Shown here in pieces: positions 1-11,146 of a DNA stretch of 64,000 bases. The position numbers were made by a program, and so were the translations under genes. Under the pieces are notes generated by a model, which was not told the origin of the DNA, made no database searches, and saw only the letters and a program-made list of their open reading frames with translations. Source of the stretch: Symsagittifera roscoffensis (lineage: Eukaryota > Xenacoelomorpha > Acoela > Convolutidae); NCBI RefSeq assembly GCF_963678635.1, contig NW_026970702.1:1-64000 (forward strand), given 5' to 3'. Position 1 is the stretch's first letter; each line of letters begins with the position of its first letter.

Positions 1-215
1 CCCAAAGCGTTAAAAAGTCCCTGTTTAGGCCAAAATTTGTGCGCCGCAGGCAAATTTTTGAAAAAACGGCGTTTTTAAGCACTTTTTGGGCAATGTTGAC
101 CAAAAATTCGCATTTTTTCGGCGCGCGCTCCTTTCTAAAAATTAGTATTTATTGGAGCCAAAAGCGGCTTTAGAAAAAATTTTAGGGTCCGCCATTCCAA
201 AAAAGGATATCTGAA
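1..215 (+). repeat. dispersed repeat family A, copy 1
   Basis: This segment shares an ordered series of blocks with 27,357-27,505: a GCGC/GCAGGCA block, TTTTTAAGCACTTTTT, a C-poor spacer, then TTTTTTCGGCGC and CGCTCCT, followed by an AAAATTTTAGGG block. Both copies are in the same orientation. There is no ORF and no sign of a tRNA or 7SL head, so the element class is unknown. The left end is cut by the window edge. Confidence 0.6.
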
Positions 216-413
216 AATAATAGAAAAGGGGGACCCTTTGGGTTGGCAGGGGGTTGAGTCCCTGAGAGAAAAGGCAACAACCCCCCCCCCCTAAATCCCC
301 CCTGTATATTTATAAATAAGAAAGGCGCCCCTCACCAAAAAAGAGTCCGTCACCAAAAATGATATCTCAAAATAGTACAAAGGGGGCCCCTAAATCCGCC
401 CCTGTATATATTC
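184..413 (+). repeat. imperfect direct repeat with G- and C-runs
   Basis: Two related blocks, about 184-318 and 343-413, each read GTCCG, CCAAAAA, GATATCT, AAAATA, a G5 run, then CTAAATC and CCCTGTATAT. The first block contains an extra stretch with a run of about eleven C residues at 281-291. This is probably a local duplication inside or beside the family A repeat. No coding potential is visible. Confidence 0.45.
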
Positions 414-1603
414 TGCATTTTTTTCATGTAATCACTTCAGGAAGTGTATATTTTTTGTTGAACTCATATGGGGTTCTGTAATTGTTTTACGGCCTATTTA
501 CAATCAAACAGCTTATCAATTCTTGAACTGTTGTGTAAGATCAGATAAGATAAGACGATGTATCCCCAAGTGAAAGTACCAATACACGAGCTGTTGTGCC
601 AATGCTGTTTTGCCTCTGCTTAAGAACTACATGCATTTTTTTGAGTGTTTTTCTGGACATTTCGTTCGGAATTTTGTTTCCATAAAAAACTGATTACAGT
701 TTGGAGCCACGTTTTCATTGCAGTTGCAATCATTTTCAGAATAGTTTGCCCAGTTTTAACAATGTTGTCTCGGAAGTACCACTCACGCCGTATCAAAATC
801 TTAGATCAAGTTCATTTTCCTCTTCTTTTTTGCATATAAAAATGATTCAAAACCTTACTCAGAAATCAAAAACTTTTGTCAGAACAAGAACAAATTGCGA
901 TGAAATTTCATTTTATATTTTTTCCAATTTTACAAACTCTACGTCCAATTATGATTAAGTGCCGAAACTCGGACAGAGTTAGATGCTGTCACATAAATAG
1001 AACGTGGTCTAATCAAAACGTTTTTCACCTGTGTGACATACTTTGTCATCACATTTGAAGTTTGAATGGACACGGTTATAGCGAATTCCCGTGTGATATT
1101 AGATTTCCGTCCGGTCATTAACCTTTTGCAATCCATCTTGCTGCTGCCAGCAATCATTCCGGCGACACACAGATTTTGCAGCAAATATACTTTTGCCGTC
1201 TTTCATGAGCTTCACAAAAAAGTTTGAATTTTTTCTTGAGAGTTAAAAACACATATTTTTGCCATCTTTACCGGTAAAATGGCAGAAAAACATGGTTGAA
1301 TTGCAAAAAGGGACAGCTGAAATTTGAGTTAGTCCGAACAAAAAATGTAAGCTTCTGCCTTTGTGGTCAATTTCAAAGCTTGGTTTAAATATGGGCGTTG
1401 GATCAATTTTGCATTGCACATGGGACTTGAGTGGAAGCGTATAGCACTTCTCCCATTATTAATGAACTCTTTGAATAATCAATGACTTCAGTTTGCGAAT
1501 ACTTGCTCGACATATGTTTCGACTTTCAAGGCCGAGCTGGTGCAGTTGTGCGACTGAATTGTCGCGGTCTAGAAGCAATTTAAAGTCGAGAACAAAGTCG
1601 AAA
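414..1603. other. no confident gene; possible decayed cysteine-containing coding scrap on the minus strand
   Basis: No convincing gene is present in this 1.2-kb stretch. On the minus strand around 1,245-1,030 one frame gives short coding-like runs containing KSVCRRNDCW and FKCDDKVCHTGEKRFD, broken by stops. The spacing fits neither a C2H2 zinc finger nor an LDL-receptor class A module, so I assign no family. From about 1,490 the sequence grades into scattered GTCGA words that precede the minisatellite. Confidence 0.25.
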
Positions 1604-2282
1604 AATATCCGATTTGGGTCGAGAAAGTCGAAACATATCGAATTTTGGTCGAGAAAGTCAAAACATATCTGAACTGGGTCGAACAAAGTCAAACACTTTT
1701 TTTGTTGGGCCGAGAATGTCGAAACATACCAAAGATTTGGTCGAGAAGGTTGAAACATACCGAAATTTGGTCGAGAAAGTCAAAACATATCTGAACTGGG
1801 TCGAACAAAGTCAAACACTTTTTTTTGTTGGGCCGAGAATGTCGAAACATACCAAAGATTTGGTCGAGAAGGTTGAAACATACCGAAATTCGGTCGAGAA
1901 AGTCAAAACATATCTGAACTGGGTCGAACAAAGTCAAACACTTTTTTTGTTGGGCCGAGAATGTCGAAACATACCAAAGATTTGGTCGAGAAGGTTGAAA
2001 CATACCGAAATTTGGTCGAGAAAGTCAAAACATATCTGAACTGGGTCGAACAAAGTCAAAGACTTTTTTTGTTGGGCCGAGAATGTCGAAACATACCAAA
2101 GATTTGGTCGAGAAGGTTGAAACATACCGAAATTCGGTCGAGAAAGTCAAAACATATCTGAACTGGGTCGAACAAAGTCAAACACTTTTTTTGTTGGGCC
2201 GAGAATGTCGAAACATACCAAAGATTTGGTCGAGAAGGTTGAAACATGTCGAAATTCGGTCGAGAAAGTCAAAACATAAATC
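1604..2282 (+). repeat. 122-bp higher-order minisatellite made of four 30-31 bp subunits
   Basis: The word GGCCGAGAATGTCG recurs at 1,708, 1,831, 1,953, 2,075 and 2,197, a spacing of 122-123 bp. Each 122-bp unit holds four diverged subunits of 30-31 bp, starting GGTCGAGAAAGTC, GGTCGAACAAAGTC, GGCCGAGAATGTC and GGTCGAGAAGGTT. Copies are nearly identical, differing at single bases and in T-run length. Because 122 is not divisible by three and the unit has few stops, long ORFs of up to 141 aa appear on both strands with repeated VEKVETYRN-like text. I interpret these as by-products of the repeat. Confidence 0.92.
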
Positions 2283-2689
2283 GAGCACCTCGACCCTCGT
2301 GGTGAACTAATTGAAAAAGAGTCAAACGTTTTTCACCCACGCCTACTGTCAAGTGTGAAGTGGAAGTGTTTTGGTGGCTACTTACATAGTATAGGACGAC
2401 TGGGACCAATCATAGTTTCTCCCAATCTAATATGGCATGATTTTTGTGTTCCAATCTAACCGTGATGCCAATCTACTCGATTTCTATCTACCCTATGCCA
2501 TCTATCCTATACTCCAGTCTACCCTATGTTCCTTAAACAGTTCAATTGGCCAGAGCTAACTGAACAGATTATCTCGGCTTAAGGCCTGCACTAATTTTCG
2601 TATAGAGTTCTACCCTCTGTTGGCAACCTCGCATTAAGTTGACACGACTGCGGCAATTTATATTTTGCTGTTATCCCCGGGATGAGGTG
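2283..2689. other. intergenic, no gene seen
   Basis: No coding signal. The stretch at about 2,430-2,535 contains a loose run of CCAATCTA and CTACCCTATG words that may be a very old short tandem repeat. Just after the minisatellite (2,279-2,300) is a phrase close to AAATCGAGCACCTCGACC that recurs with changes at 5,941-5,960. Confidence 0.4.
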
Positions 2690-3296
2690 TTAGACTTATG
2701 TTTCGACATGGATGTTGTTCGATCTAAAATCTATAGTCCAAAACACACCTTCTGATTGAACACTATTTCGAAACATAGTCGAAATCATGGTCGAAACCCT
2801 GCCGAAGCATAGTCGAGGATCAAGTCGAAACTAATCAAGCACAAAGTCGAAACATAGTCGAACACTATTTCGAGTCATAGTAGAACACAAACTTGACGTT
2901 ATTGTGTGGTCGAAAAATATTCAATCAAAAAGTCGAACACAACGTGTGGTCGAAACATGATCGAACACAGTCTCGAAACATAGTCTAACTCAGAATATGG
3001 GTTAAACATGAGGTTGGGCAAAAGCCCGCGAAGCAATGTTTTCTCAAAAAAGGTAACTAATATTGAAATTTTGATGTATTAAAAATTAAAACTGATTTTT
3101 GACACATCCAAATCGAAAAACGTAGTGGTCGAAACAAAGCACTCTTGTGTCAAACTTTGTCGAACACATTTTTGTTTTGTCGAGTCGACCGAAACACAGC
3201 CCTTTTGAGTCGAGTAGGTCGCTGAACACAGCTGAACACATTTTCCCTCGGTCGAGTAGAGCCAACTTGGGCCGACTAGGTCGAAACATAGTTAAT
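2690..3296 (+). repeat. degenerate GTCGAAACATAG minisatellite
   Basis: Words such as TCGAAACATAGTCGAA and GTCGAACAC recur irregularly, about every 15-35 bp. They use the same vocabulary (GTCGA, AAACATA, CAAAGTCGAA) as the ordered 122-bp array upstream. I read this as a decayed portion or relative of that array. It is interrupted at 3,297 by an LTR-like sequence and resumes at about 3,719. Confidence 0.6.
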
Positions 3297-3707
3297 TGTG
3301 GAACCTGATCTAAAAAACATTTTATTATTGGATAAATTAGATATTTTACCACTGTAAAATATTTAATATTAACCAATCATAATCCATCTAACTAACAACC
3401 CACTTATTTGTAAGTGCTGAAATTACTTGTAATTTCAGCACCAGAGAGATTTGAATTTAACTTAGAAATTAATTACCTCTCCAAGAGAAATAAAGCAGTC
3501 GCAATAAGCCAGTATACTCTAGATCTATTGAGCTTAGCAGAGACTAGTTAAACACCCTGAGACTAGTAGATATAAGAGTAAAATTAGGATCGGTATTAGA
3601 CTAAGAAGTTGCACGAATCTATCCGGCCGAAAATAAGATAGCGTGACGAGCAGACGGTGTACCCTATCCGAAATTACTCTATGAGTTAACCTCAAGGACC
3701 TAACTCA
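3297..3707 (+). mobile_element. solo LTR-like sequence (LTR retrotransposon fossil)
   Basis: The segment starts TGTGGAACC and ends near AACTCA. Over most of its length it is the reverse complement of the LTR-like copies at 8,541-8,926, 15,588-15,953 and 17,672-18,034, sharing the block ATCTATCCGGCCGAAAATAA and a small hairpin around AATTACTTGTAATTTCAG. The TG...CA-type ends and the lack of an internal region suggest a solo LTR. The family is unresolved; the TGTTGTGGAACC start of better copies recalls BEL/Pao LTRs, which is only a suggestion. It sits inside the GTCGAAACATAG minisatellite. It is a fossil and diverged from the other copies. Confidence 0.6.
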
Positions 3708-3718
3708 GTTGGCTTCAA

Positions 3719-3835
3719 ACAAGAACAATAGAACACATTTTTCCTTCGGTCGAGTCGGTCGAAACATAGCCAATTTTGATCGAGTTGGTCAAAAAATATC
3801 CATTTTTGGTCGAGTTTGTCAAAACACTGATGTTA
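3719..3835 (+). repeat. GTCGA minisatellite, continuation beyond the LTR
   Basis: The sequence GAACACATTTTTCCTTCGGT followed by CGAGTCGGTCGAAACATAG closely repeats 3,233-3,290 on the other side of the LTR-like insertion. The same minisatellite therefore resumes here for three or four diverged units of about 30 bp and then fades out. Confidence 0.6.
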
Positions 3836-5084
3836 AAATCAGTTTGACTTCTTACGAAGAATTTGGATAACAAATTTTGAACCTTAATACAAAAGCAGAC
3901 TACCCAATAAGAAGAAGACTTTTGAATTGACACAAATAAGAACCCTCAATTGCTGCGCGATACAAAAATAATAATTGAAAGTTAATTTTATTTTTGAATT
4001 CTGTTTAATGGTTTGGCTTCCTGCATGAACCGACCTGTACCCGAAAATTACGTATGATCAACCGTCAAAAACAAAGTTCTCAATCTTATTCAGCAAAATC
4101 AATTTAGTTTATCTTCTTGGAAGAAATCGTCACTGCCTGTAGTCGAAATCAACATTCATAAAAAAACAACACAAAAATATTATGATTTTTTAAAATTTCA
4201 GCTCAATTTTTAGCTTTAATTTTTGATGTTCTGATTACAAATAAGTGATTTTGGATGAAATTAAAACATATTGTTTTCGATTAAAAAAAAGAAACAAAAA
4301 AATGTAATTTTTTTTGGCACGATAAAAAAGTTTACCGCCGAAAAACGCTATATAAAGCCTGCGAAACTAGTTTTCGTTTTATTACAATCATTTTTAGGCT
4401 AAATGATAAACGTTAATACGTCGAACGTTACTCTGCTGGGTCGCGTTACTTGCTCGAAAGTAGACTATACTTCAAATATTCAAACTGAGTTTTTCTCGTC
4501 ACTGGTACAATTTTTTTAAAATAACTTTACAAATCGTTCGAGCAAGGACTGAAAGTGCTTCATTATGCTATTTTTTCATTCCGAAAGTTATTTGGTATCT
4601 GATTTTGCGTAGAAAACAAAAAAAAAGAAAAAACTAAAACACACAAGAGTTCATGTTCCTCCCCATGGTCTGAACAGAAACAACCTGCATCAACCGATGG
4701 TTGCATTATTGAAATTCTGAGATGTAACTAGCATCACTTTGAAAACTTTTTGGGTACTGAAAGCATCTTTTTTGTAGTCATTTGCATTTTTGTGACCTCA
4801 ACAATTTTCATTTTCATGCGAAACTTTTCAAATTGCCAACTTAAATTCAAATTAGCAGATACAAAATTTTGTTCGCTAGTTTCTTTTGTTTTCTCGTAAA
4901 ACAATTTTTATAATTTTTCAAAAAAATGCAAAGATTGTTTTGAGCGTGTGTGTCATAGCTGAGCTCCCTAGTGAGGTTGGTTTCATTGGCTTCATTTTAG
5001 TACACCGAGAGACGTTCTACTACTTCAGGCCACATATTGACAGATACGAGTTGGGAAAAATTTTCCTAGTTCCCGGGCTTAGTG
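3836..5084. other. AT-rich intergenic DNA, no gene seen
   Basis: Poly-A and poly-T rich sequence with no ORF that has recognisable composition or motifs. A TATATAAA word lies at about 4,350 but no transcript or coding region can be tied to it. Confidence 0.4.
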
Positions 5085-5310
5085 GTTCGATTTATGTTTC
5101 GACCGTTTATGTTTTGATATGATTTGACCAAAATTGTGTGTTTCAACAGTCTCAATCGAAGTTCGGTGAATTTCGACTTTTTCGGCTTTTCGACTCTCTC
5201 GATGAGACTAAGATAGATTTCGACTCGAGTGAACATAAAGTGGTATGTTTTGACTCTCTTCACTTTCTTGACCAATTTTTCGATTCGCAGGAACCCTTCG
5301 ATGTCACTTA
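5085..5310 (-). repeat. degenerate TTCGACT-rich tract (GTCGA minisatellite in reverse)
   Basis: Words such as GGTTCGA, TTTCGAC, TTTTTCGGCTTTTCGACTCT and TTTTGACTCTCTT recur. On the minus strand these read AGTCGAAA and AAGTCAAAAC, the vocabulary of the minisatellite at 1.6-3.8 kb. It is probably an old, inverted, strongly decayed member of the same repeat family. Confidence 0.4.
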
Positions 5311-5479
5311 ATGCAAAAGGGTTCATCTCAAATTTTGGTTTCCGTTACGCAGATATCCTCAATAGCTTGTTGATGCCAAAGTTGTGTGACGGAGTTTTTC
5401 TTGCCTAAATTTCTACTTAATTTTCATTTAAATTCTTCAAAACTAAAAGTGCTTTGGCCTCAATTTCGACTAAGCTCGA

Positions 5480-5805
5480 CCTATGACTCGACTGTGCTCA
5501 ACCTTTTGTTTGCGGATTTCACATACACTTGCGGATTTCACTTAAATTTTGCAGAATCTATCTACAGTTGCGGGATCCAGAACAACTAGCTTTCTTCGTT
5601 TGTAGCTGAATCCGCAACAAAACGAAATTGCCGACAAAATTTACGTTACAGGTACTTTTACGCTGAAACCACGGAAGTTCTGTAAGTGGAGTCCACCTAC
5701 AATTTGGAACATCTTAAAAGTTTTGTCTCTGGAATCCAGGAACATAAAGACACAAAACTGTGCGCCTATCCAGTGCATAGCTTAGGCCTCGTAAAAAGCA
5801 AAACC
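5480..5805 (-). repeat. dispersed repeat family B, copy 1 (inverted relative to 27.6 kb)
   Basis: This segment is the diverged reverse complement of 27,577-27,935. Matching landmarks in order are AGTTGCGGGATCCA, GAATCCGCAACAAAACGAAA, GCCGACAAA, CGTTACAGGTA, TCTCTGGAATCCAGGAACAT, AAAGACACAAAACTGTGC, CCTATCCAGTGCA and GGCCTCGTAA. The left part contains short repeats of the type TGCGGATTTCACTTA. No protein is recognisable and the element class is unknown. Confidence 0.7.
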
Positions 5806-8051
5806 CAAAACCGATTGCGCTGATCTATGTTGTGATTTTCCCGACAGAAGTTTTGACCTTATGCTTGACTTAAAATTGCTTCTATACAGCTGATGCTCAG
5901 TTGCAAAATTTCACCTGCTTAACTTTCAAGGTCGACATTTAAATCAAGCACCTCGGCCGTGGTTGGTGCGAATAGTCATTGTTCCGACTTTCGATACGAA
6001 GGTAACGGAATATTTGTGCTCGGAGTGGGTTTTTTTTCCTTCAGACAAACTTCGACTTTTTAACTAGCCATTTTTGACGGAATTCTTTAATATCATTCAA
6101 AGGTATTGTTGTCTTGATCTTGAATTTGAAAAGATATTTCACCTGTGATCATTTCTCGTAAAGGTATGGGGGTTTAAAGATAGCCATTTTGGCCAATTTG
6201 GGTATTAATGCGTAAGCGGAGATTTAATCCGTCTTAGAAATCGTTCCAAATTGGTTGAAAGAAGCTTATATGCCATAATTGATTTGTTACAAGGAGCGTA
6301 TGTGTACTTTATATGGCGTGTGGGGGGATGATTTTCATGAAAAAAGTTCAAATTTTAGAGAAAAAAAAGTTCCTTTTTTATTACTTTTGTTTTTTTAATG
6401 TTATTACTGCTCCATAAAACTTAAAAAGCAGTCGGAACATTCAGGGCTGGGCCTCAATACGAGCAGTCTTGTATTATTTTGAAGTGGTTGTAGTTTTGTA
6501 GTTTTTATGGTTAAAGATTTAACAACTGATGAACTGCTATGGGAAAGTGATAAATTAGTTATTTATCCACATGAACCTACAAAAAATTTTGCGTGAATAA
6601 ATCTGATGGTTAAAAGTAACAAGACTGCTTGTATAGTTTTTGGTTAAAAAAATTTGACTAAGTATGAGTTTCAGCTGAATTTTAAGAATCATGTAGGAAA
6701 TTAATCAGACCAATTAGCCTGCCTCAATGGAATTTGGCACGTTTTTCTGGTTTGCGATAAATCGCCACGCGTAAACTTTGCGTCTCAAACTTTCAGCATT
6801 AAAGTATCGCAGCGCTCTTGTAGTCACGTTAGTCTATTAGCCAGAGTTATACTGCAATCTTTACTCGAGGAAAGCTTAGTGATCAGCGCGACCCTTCTTG
6901 GTCCACGAAGATCCAGAGATCGGGCTAGCGAGTTGAACATTTTTCAGAATTGATTGATATAAAGCATGACGAACAAATATTCTCAATAGTTTTCTTGTTC
7001 ATTGTAACATGACAATGAAGAAACTATTTTTTCAAAATTGAAGCTACAGATGTGGAAGTGGTAAAAACGGAAAAGAATCAATCTTAGATAGGCTGTGAGG
7101 AAAGCATTGGATGGTGGGGTTTAACTTTTAAAGTTAAATGAGGTTAAAAGACTCCCGATAGCTGCTTTTTAGATAGGGCTTAGGCTTCGATGGGCTTAAT
7201 ATACTCCTGTTTTATAGTGATGAAAAGGATCAATAAAATGAATTTATTGCATGTAATGTCTGAGTAACTGACGATACCAATAAAGAGGAAACAAATCAAA
7301 ATGTCAAAATATCATAAAACCAAAAAAAAGCTGCGCATAGGCAGAGAGGGAAAGAAAAGAGTGCTCATCCCCTCCCCCTCCTTCTCTAAATTCTTGCCTG
7401 AGCTGTCTACACTTTACACTCTATAATTTCAATTTTTCACTCTGTTCACTTTTTTGATCCATGTTCACAGTTGAACAATTTATTCAGCTCAATTATCTAA
7501 AAAAAGATCAACAGTTTGCGAAAAAAATTTTGGGCAGTAATTTTTGTTTGCGTGGAATTAAACGTGGAATTTTGTTGTTGTATAGGAAAACTATTATTTG
7601 CAAATGCAAAGTAAAGTTTTTCACTTTTCATTGGTAGAAGCTGAATAATAATCAGTTTTGATAATTCCAATATAAAAAACATTGCGCGCTCCTTAATTGG
7701 CAAATAACAGACAACATTGAAAATTCTGAATTAGAAAAAAGCGAGTGTTAAAATGATTTTTCTGGAAAATATTGTTGAAGCAATTAAACTGTGAAATTGC
7801 CTCAATCAGCCTTGCTTTTTTGAGACAATAAAACTCAATAAACTCAATCATCAGATCAAACAAACTTAAAAACACCTCGAATTAGGTGGACTCCTCGAAT
7901 TAGCATTTGAATATTATTGAAAATTGAATCTGAACATTATAGAGTAATAAGAAGCGAGAGTGACGCTGCGAGTTCATTAGTTAAGCAATACCATGTTGGG
8001 GTCCATAAAAATTCTGTGCAGATTGGTTACGGAACAGTTTTCTTAAATTGA
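5806..8051. other. AT-rich intergenic DNA, no gene seen
   Basis: The stretch holds only short ORFs (about 60-70 codons) with AT-driven composition on the minus strand at 7,497-7,875. I find no domain motifs, tRNA boxes or tandem arrays. At 5,941-5,960 a phrase resembling the right flank of the 122-bp minisatellite occurs (AAATCAAGCACCTCGG). Confidence 0.4.
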
Positions 8052-8119
8052 GGTTTTAAAACTGATATTACGGTTATGCGGCAAATAATCCATTGGTTTG
8101 CTGCATAACTGTTAAAACC
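8052..8119. repeat. 68-bp imperfect palindrome
   Basis: The outer arms GGTTTTAA (8,052) and TTAAAACC (8,112-8,119) are complementary. The inner arms GGTTATGCGGCAAA and TTTGCTGCATAACTG pair with two mismatches around a short loop. The structure is small enough to be the remnant of a foldback or MITE-like element, or a chance hairpin; no target duplication is obvious. Confidence 0.55.
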
Positions 8120-8540
8120 GCGGCTTCTTTGGGTTTGCATCTCCAATATTTGTCATTTGGTCCTGAAGTTTAAGAAAATGCCAAAAATTGGTCACGAATT
8201 CCGCAGTTTTATTGGAATTTGCAACGAACACAAATTTCAAAAGATTTATTTAGCTACCGTTACGGATTCCAGGAACCAAATTCACAGGTTTAAAACCGCC
8301 TAATATGTGAAATTCTTAACGGAAAACCTAGGCTTCGTAATGGAACAACTGCGGAATGTTACAAAAATTAGAGCCTCGAATAGTTGCATCCAGCGAATTG
8401 CAAGTATTTGCATTTAACTGGACACCATTTAAAGTTTCATAATCCTGATACTCTGAATCATGGAAAAGAAGTAGTTTTCCTTGGAGTTGAAAACATTTTT
8501 TTCTCATAATCTCAAATGAGCAAATTAGCTAAGAGGCAAC

Positions 8541-8926
8541 TGAGTTTATGAGATAGCTTTCTCATAGAGTAATTTCAGATAAGGTACACCGTCTGTTCGT
8601 CACGCTATCTTATTTTCGGCCGGATAGATTCGTGCAACTTATTAGTCTAATACCAATCTTAATCTTACTCTTACATCTCCTAGTCTCAAAAGATCTAGTG
8701 TAGACTGGTATTTGCGAGTTAGTCTTGGAGCTTGTCCAAAAGGAGAACAACTGTAGTCTAAGACTAATTAAAATTTTTCTCGTGCTGAAACTACAAGTAG
8801 TTTCAGAACTACAAATAATTGTCAGTGTTAGTGATGGAATATGATTAGTTAGTTAGCAATATTTTATAGGGATAGTTTTATCATTAAATAATTGGTTTAT
8901 GAAAACTAGTCCAGAACGGGTTCCAC
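8541..8926 (-). mobile_element. LTR-like sequence at the right-hand (3') end of a minus-strand LTR element
   Basis: The sequence matches the LTR-like copies at 15,588 and 17,672 through TCTCATAGAG, CACGCTATCTTATTTTCGGC, CGGATAGATTCGTGCAACTT, GGAGCTTGTCCAAAAGGAGA and GTCAGTGTTAGTGATGGAAT. It also carries a CTGAAACTAC-AAGTAGTTTCAG hairpin at about 8,795. Read on the minus strand it runs from a diverged TGGAACC start to an AAACTCA end. With the LTR fragment at 13,799-13,863 it brackets an internal region whose ORFs run in the same orientation, so I treat the two as the ends of one old element. Confidence 0.6.
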
Positions 8927-9609
8927 CCATCCGGGGATGAGAGAGTTTTTAGTATTTAAATTGTTTGTTGTAGTGAAGGACGGATGGAGAGATTTTTTAT
9001 TCTTCGAGGTAGTTTTCTTTTGAGTAGCTGGAGCAAAGACTTCGCGAAGAGAGAAGAGATGTCGTTGTGGTGTAGAGAAGAGAAGAACAGTTGTTTATGA
9101 TCCAAAAGTGGGTCTCGTTTGATCGTGGGTCGTCTTGAGTGGTTGTGTCAAGACTCCAGATCGATGCAATGATGTGTCGATTTCGTTAAGCTTAGAGCGA
9201 GACTACGTGGAAGATGAAGTTTACTTTTGCGTGTGAAATGCCAGGTGACTAGGATCAGTATGCGAGATCAACATCGAGTTCGCCATTGGTCTGTTTCAAT
9301 GGTTTCCTTTGCTGCGTTGTCTAGTCCATACTTAAAATCCTTTGAGGGTAGTGACTACGGCAACAAATAATAGATTTGCTATTGCAGAGTTGGATTGTAA
9401 TCTAGTTTTCATCTCCTTTGCTGCTCGTTCCTTCGGCTCTAAGAAAATTTTTGCCTTGCATTTATATATCTACATCTAGTTAGTGAAGTCAGTTTTACTT
9501 ATGATTATTTAAGTTGTTTTTGTAAAAACGTTTTTACCTTAGTTCGGTTATTTTAAAAGAGTTCCTCACACTGGAGCCACTCTTCTCAGAAAAAGCGTAT
9601 CGGGGTTGT

Positions 9610-9632
9610 AGCACATGGTGGGGACATGTGCT
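9610..9632. other. perfect 8-bp stem hairpin
   Basis: AGCACATG and CATGTGCT are perfect reverse complements separated by the 7-nt loop GTGGGGA. The hairpin lies in the part of the LTR-type element near its 8.5-kb end. The TGGTGGGGACATGTGC stretch also resembles a tRNA 3' end in reverse, which could be coincidence. Confidence 0.45.
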
Positions 9633-10678
9633 TCGAGCGACACCTTTCTGAGTGGTGAGGCCAGAGTGGGTTACAACTTCACCGTATCTTTGCGCAGAGT
9701 CACTTATTGTGTTTAACCTTTTGTTTCATTTTTTCAGGTGTTTTTCTCTTTTGTTTTTGGTTGTGTCCTTTTTCTCACAAGTATATTATCATTTTTTGGG
9801 AGTTTTTTACTTTTGGTGTTTGTTTTTCTGGTTTCAAAAAAACTCTTAAGTGGGATTTAAAAGAAAAAAATTATCCAGTTTTAATCTGGATTTAATTCGG
9901 TTTAGGTACTGTGGGGCTTTCTTTCTTATTCATGGTTTTATTTTTTCGTTTTGTGGCGTTAGTAAGCTGCGTTGTTTAGTTTAATCTTACTCTTATAATT
10001 CCTTCCAACCGGGTTAGGGGAAAGTTTGAAACGTGTGAAAACAAGTTAGAGTTGGTATCAGTGAGATTTGAAACTTGAAACTCATTTTTTAAACAATTCA
10101 ACGTGGGCAAGTTTGTGCGATATTTACTGCTTTAACTATCTAAGTTTTACTGCCGAGTTATTAATATACTGCTGTTGCATTAAAGTTTGTTGCGTTATTA
10201 ATTTATTGTCATTGTTAAATAGAAATTTAAAAGCTTTAAAAAATCTTACTTCTTTTCTATTGGATTTTTCCTTTTTAGATGAATGATCGGTGAAATTTAA
10301 AAGAGGAAAATGAGATTTTTATAAAGAATGGTGAGTGTTTTGGTTTATTTATTAGTTGAATTTTTTAATTCATACTTACGGAGGGTTGTCATCAGTGACA
10401 TATCCATTGGGGAAGTTAGTGCTGATTGTGTTTGATGATGTGGGAAGTTTCGCAAAAATGGGGATGATGTTTTTATTTTGAAGTAGAGGCCAGCGCTCTG
10501 TTGATGTTTAGCTCTTTGTTACCAAGTGAGAACTCATGACGTGTGTTTTGGATTAAATTATACCATTTATAGTTATATTCAGTTTTATGGATATATTATA
10601 GTATTGTGATTTCAATGGGCTGTTTATATTTGTGGGGGACAATTAGTGCGTGGGAGTCATCAAAATCAAAGGGTTTGA

Positions 10679-11095
10679 TTAGTGGGTAGAAAACATAAAC
10701 ATTTGGCGAATGTGACCATAATTACGGAGGAAGCCGTGGAGTTTAGTGTTCTCTATGCAGTACATGAAATTTAGGAAATATGGTGAAGTGTATTTTGAGT
10801 TAATGAAAGTAAATATGTGATGTGGGTTACGTGTTGGTGTATTAGATGTATAGTGATGTTGTATGGATTTGTAGTATGTATATGTATGTGTTATTTTTGT
10901 TCGTAACATAACTTCATGCGAACAGTGCAATTCACGTTCCTTAGGTGTAAGGAAAAGAATAGTTAGTGCAAAATGGTTAAAGTTGTTGAAGTATGACAAG
11001 CAAGCTTTAGTGTTTTTTACTGCTGTAGCGATGATGTTATCAAATTTTTTGTTTTTACTATCTATCTGAAATAAATATTCGGGTTTGATAAACAA
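10679..11095 (-). other. minus-strand ORF within the LTR-type element, unrecognised
   Basis: An open stretch of about 138 codons, rich in Asn, Thr, His, Tyr and Phe, containing LTPKERELHCSHEVMLRTK. It has no domain I recognise. Its orientation agrees with the flanking LTR-like sequences, which is the main reason to list it. Treat it as a fossil fragment. Confidence 0.25.
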
Positions 11096-11146
11096 TTTTT
11101 TGGTTGGTTGTGGATTAACACTAAGGTCGTCTTCATTTGGGGTATG

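Noticed and set aside
1030-1245. C2H2 zinc finger or LDL-receptor module suggested by FKCDDKVCHTGEKRF
   Set aside because: The residues between the Cys pair and the HTGEK-like words do not have the spacing of either fold, and stops lie on both sides.
9613-9640. Primer-binding site for the 8.5-13.9 kb element at TGGTGGGGACATGTGC
   Set aside because: It is on the plus strand while the LTRs and ORFs run on the minus strand, and it does not adjoin an LTR-like end; I kept it only as a hairpin.
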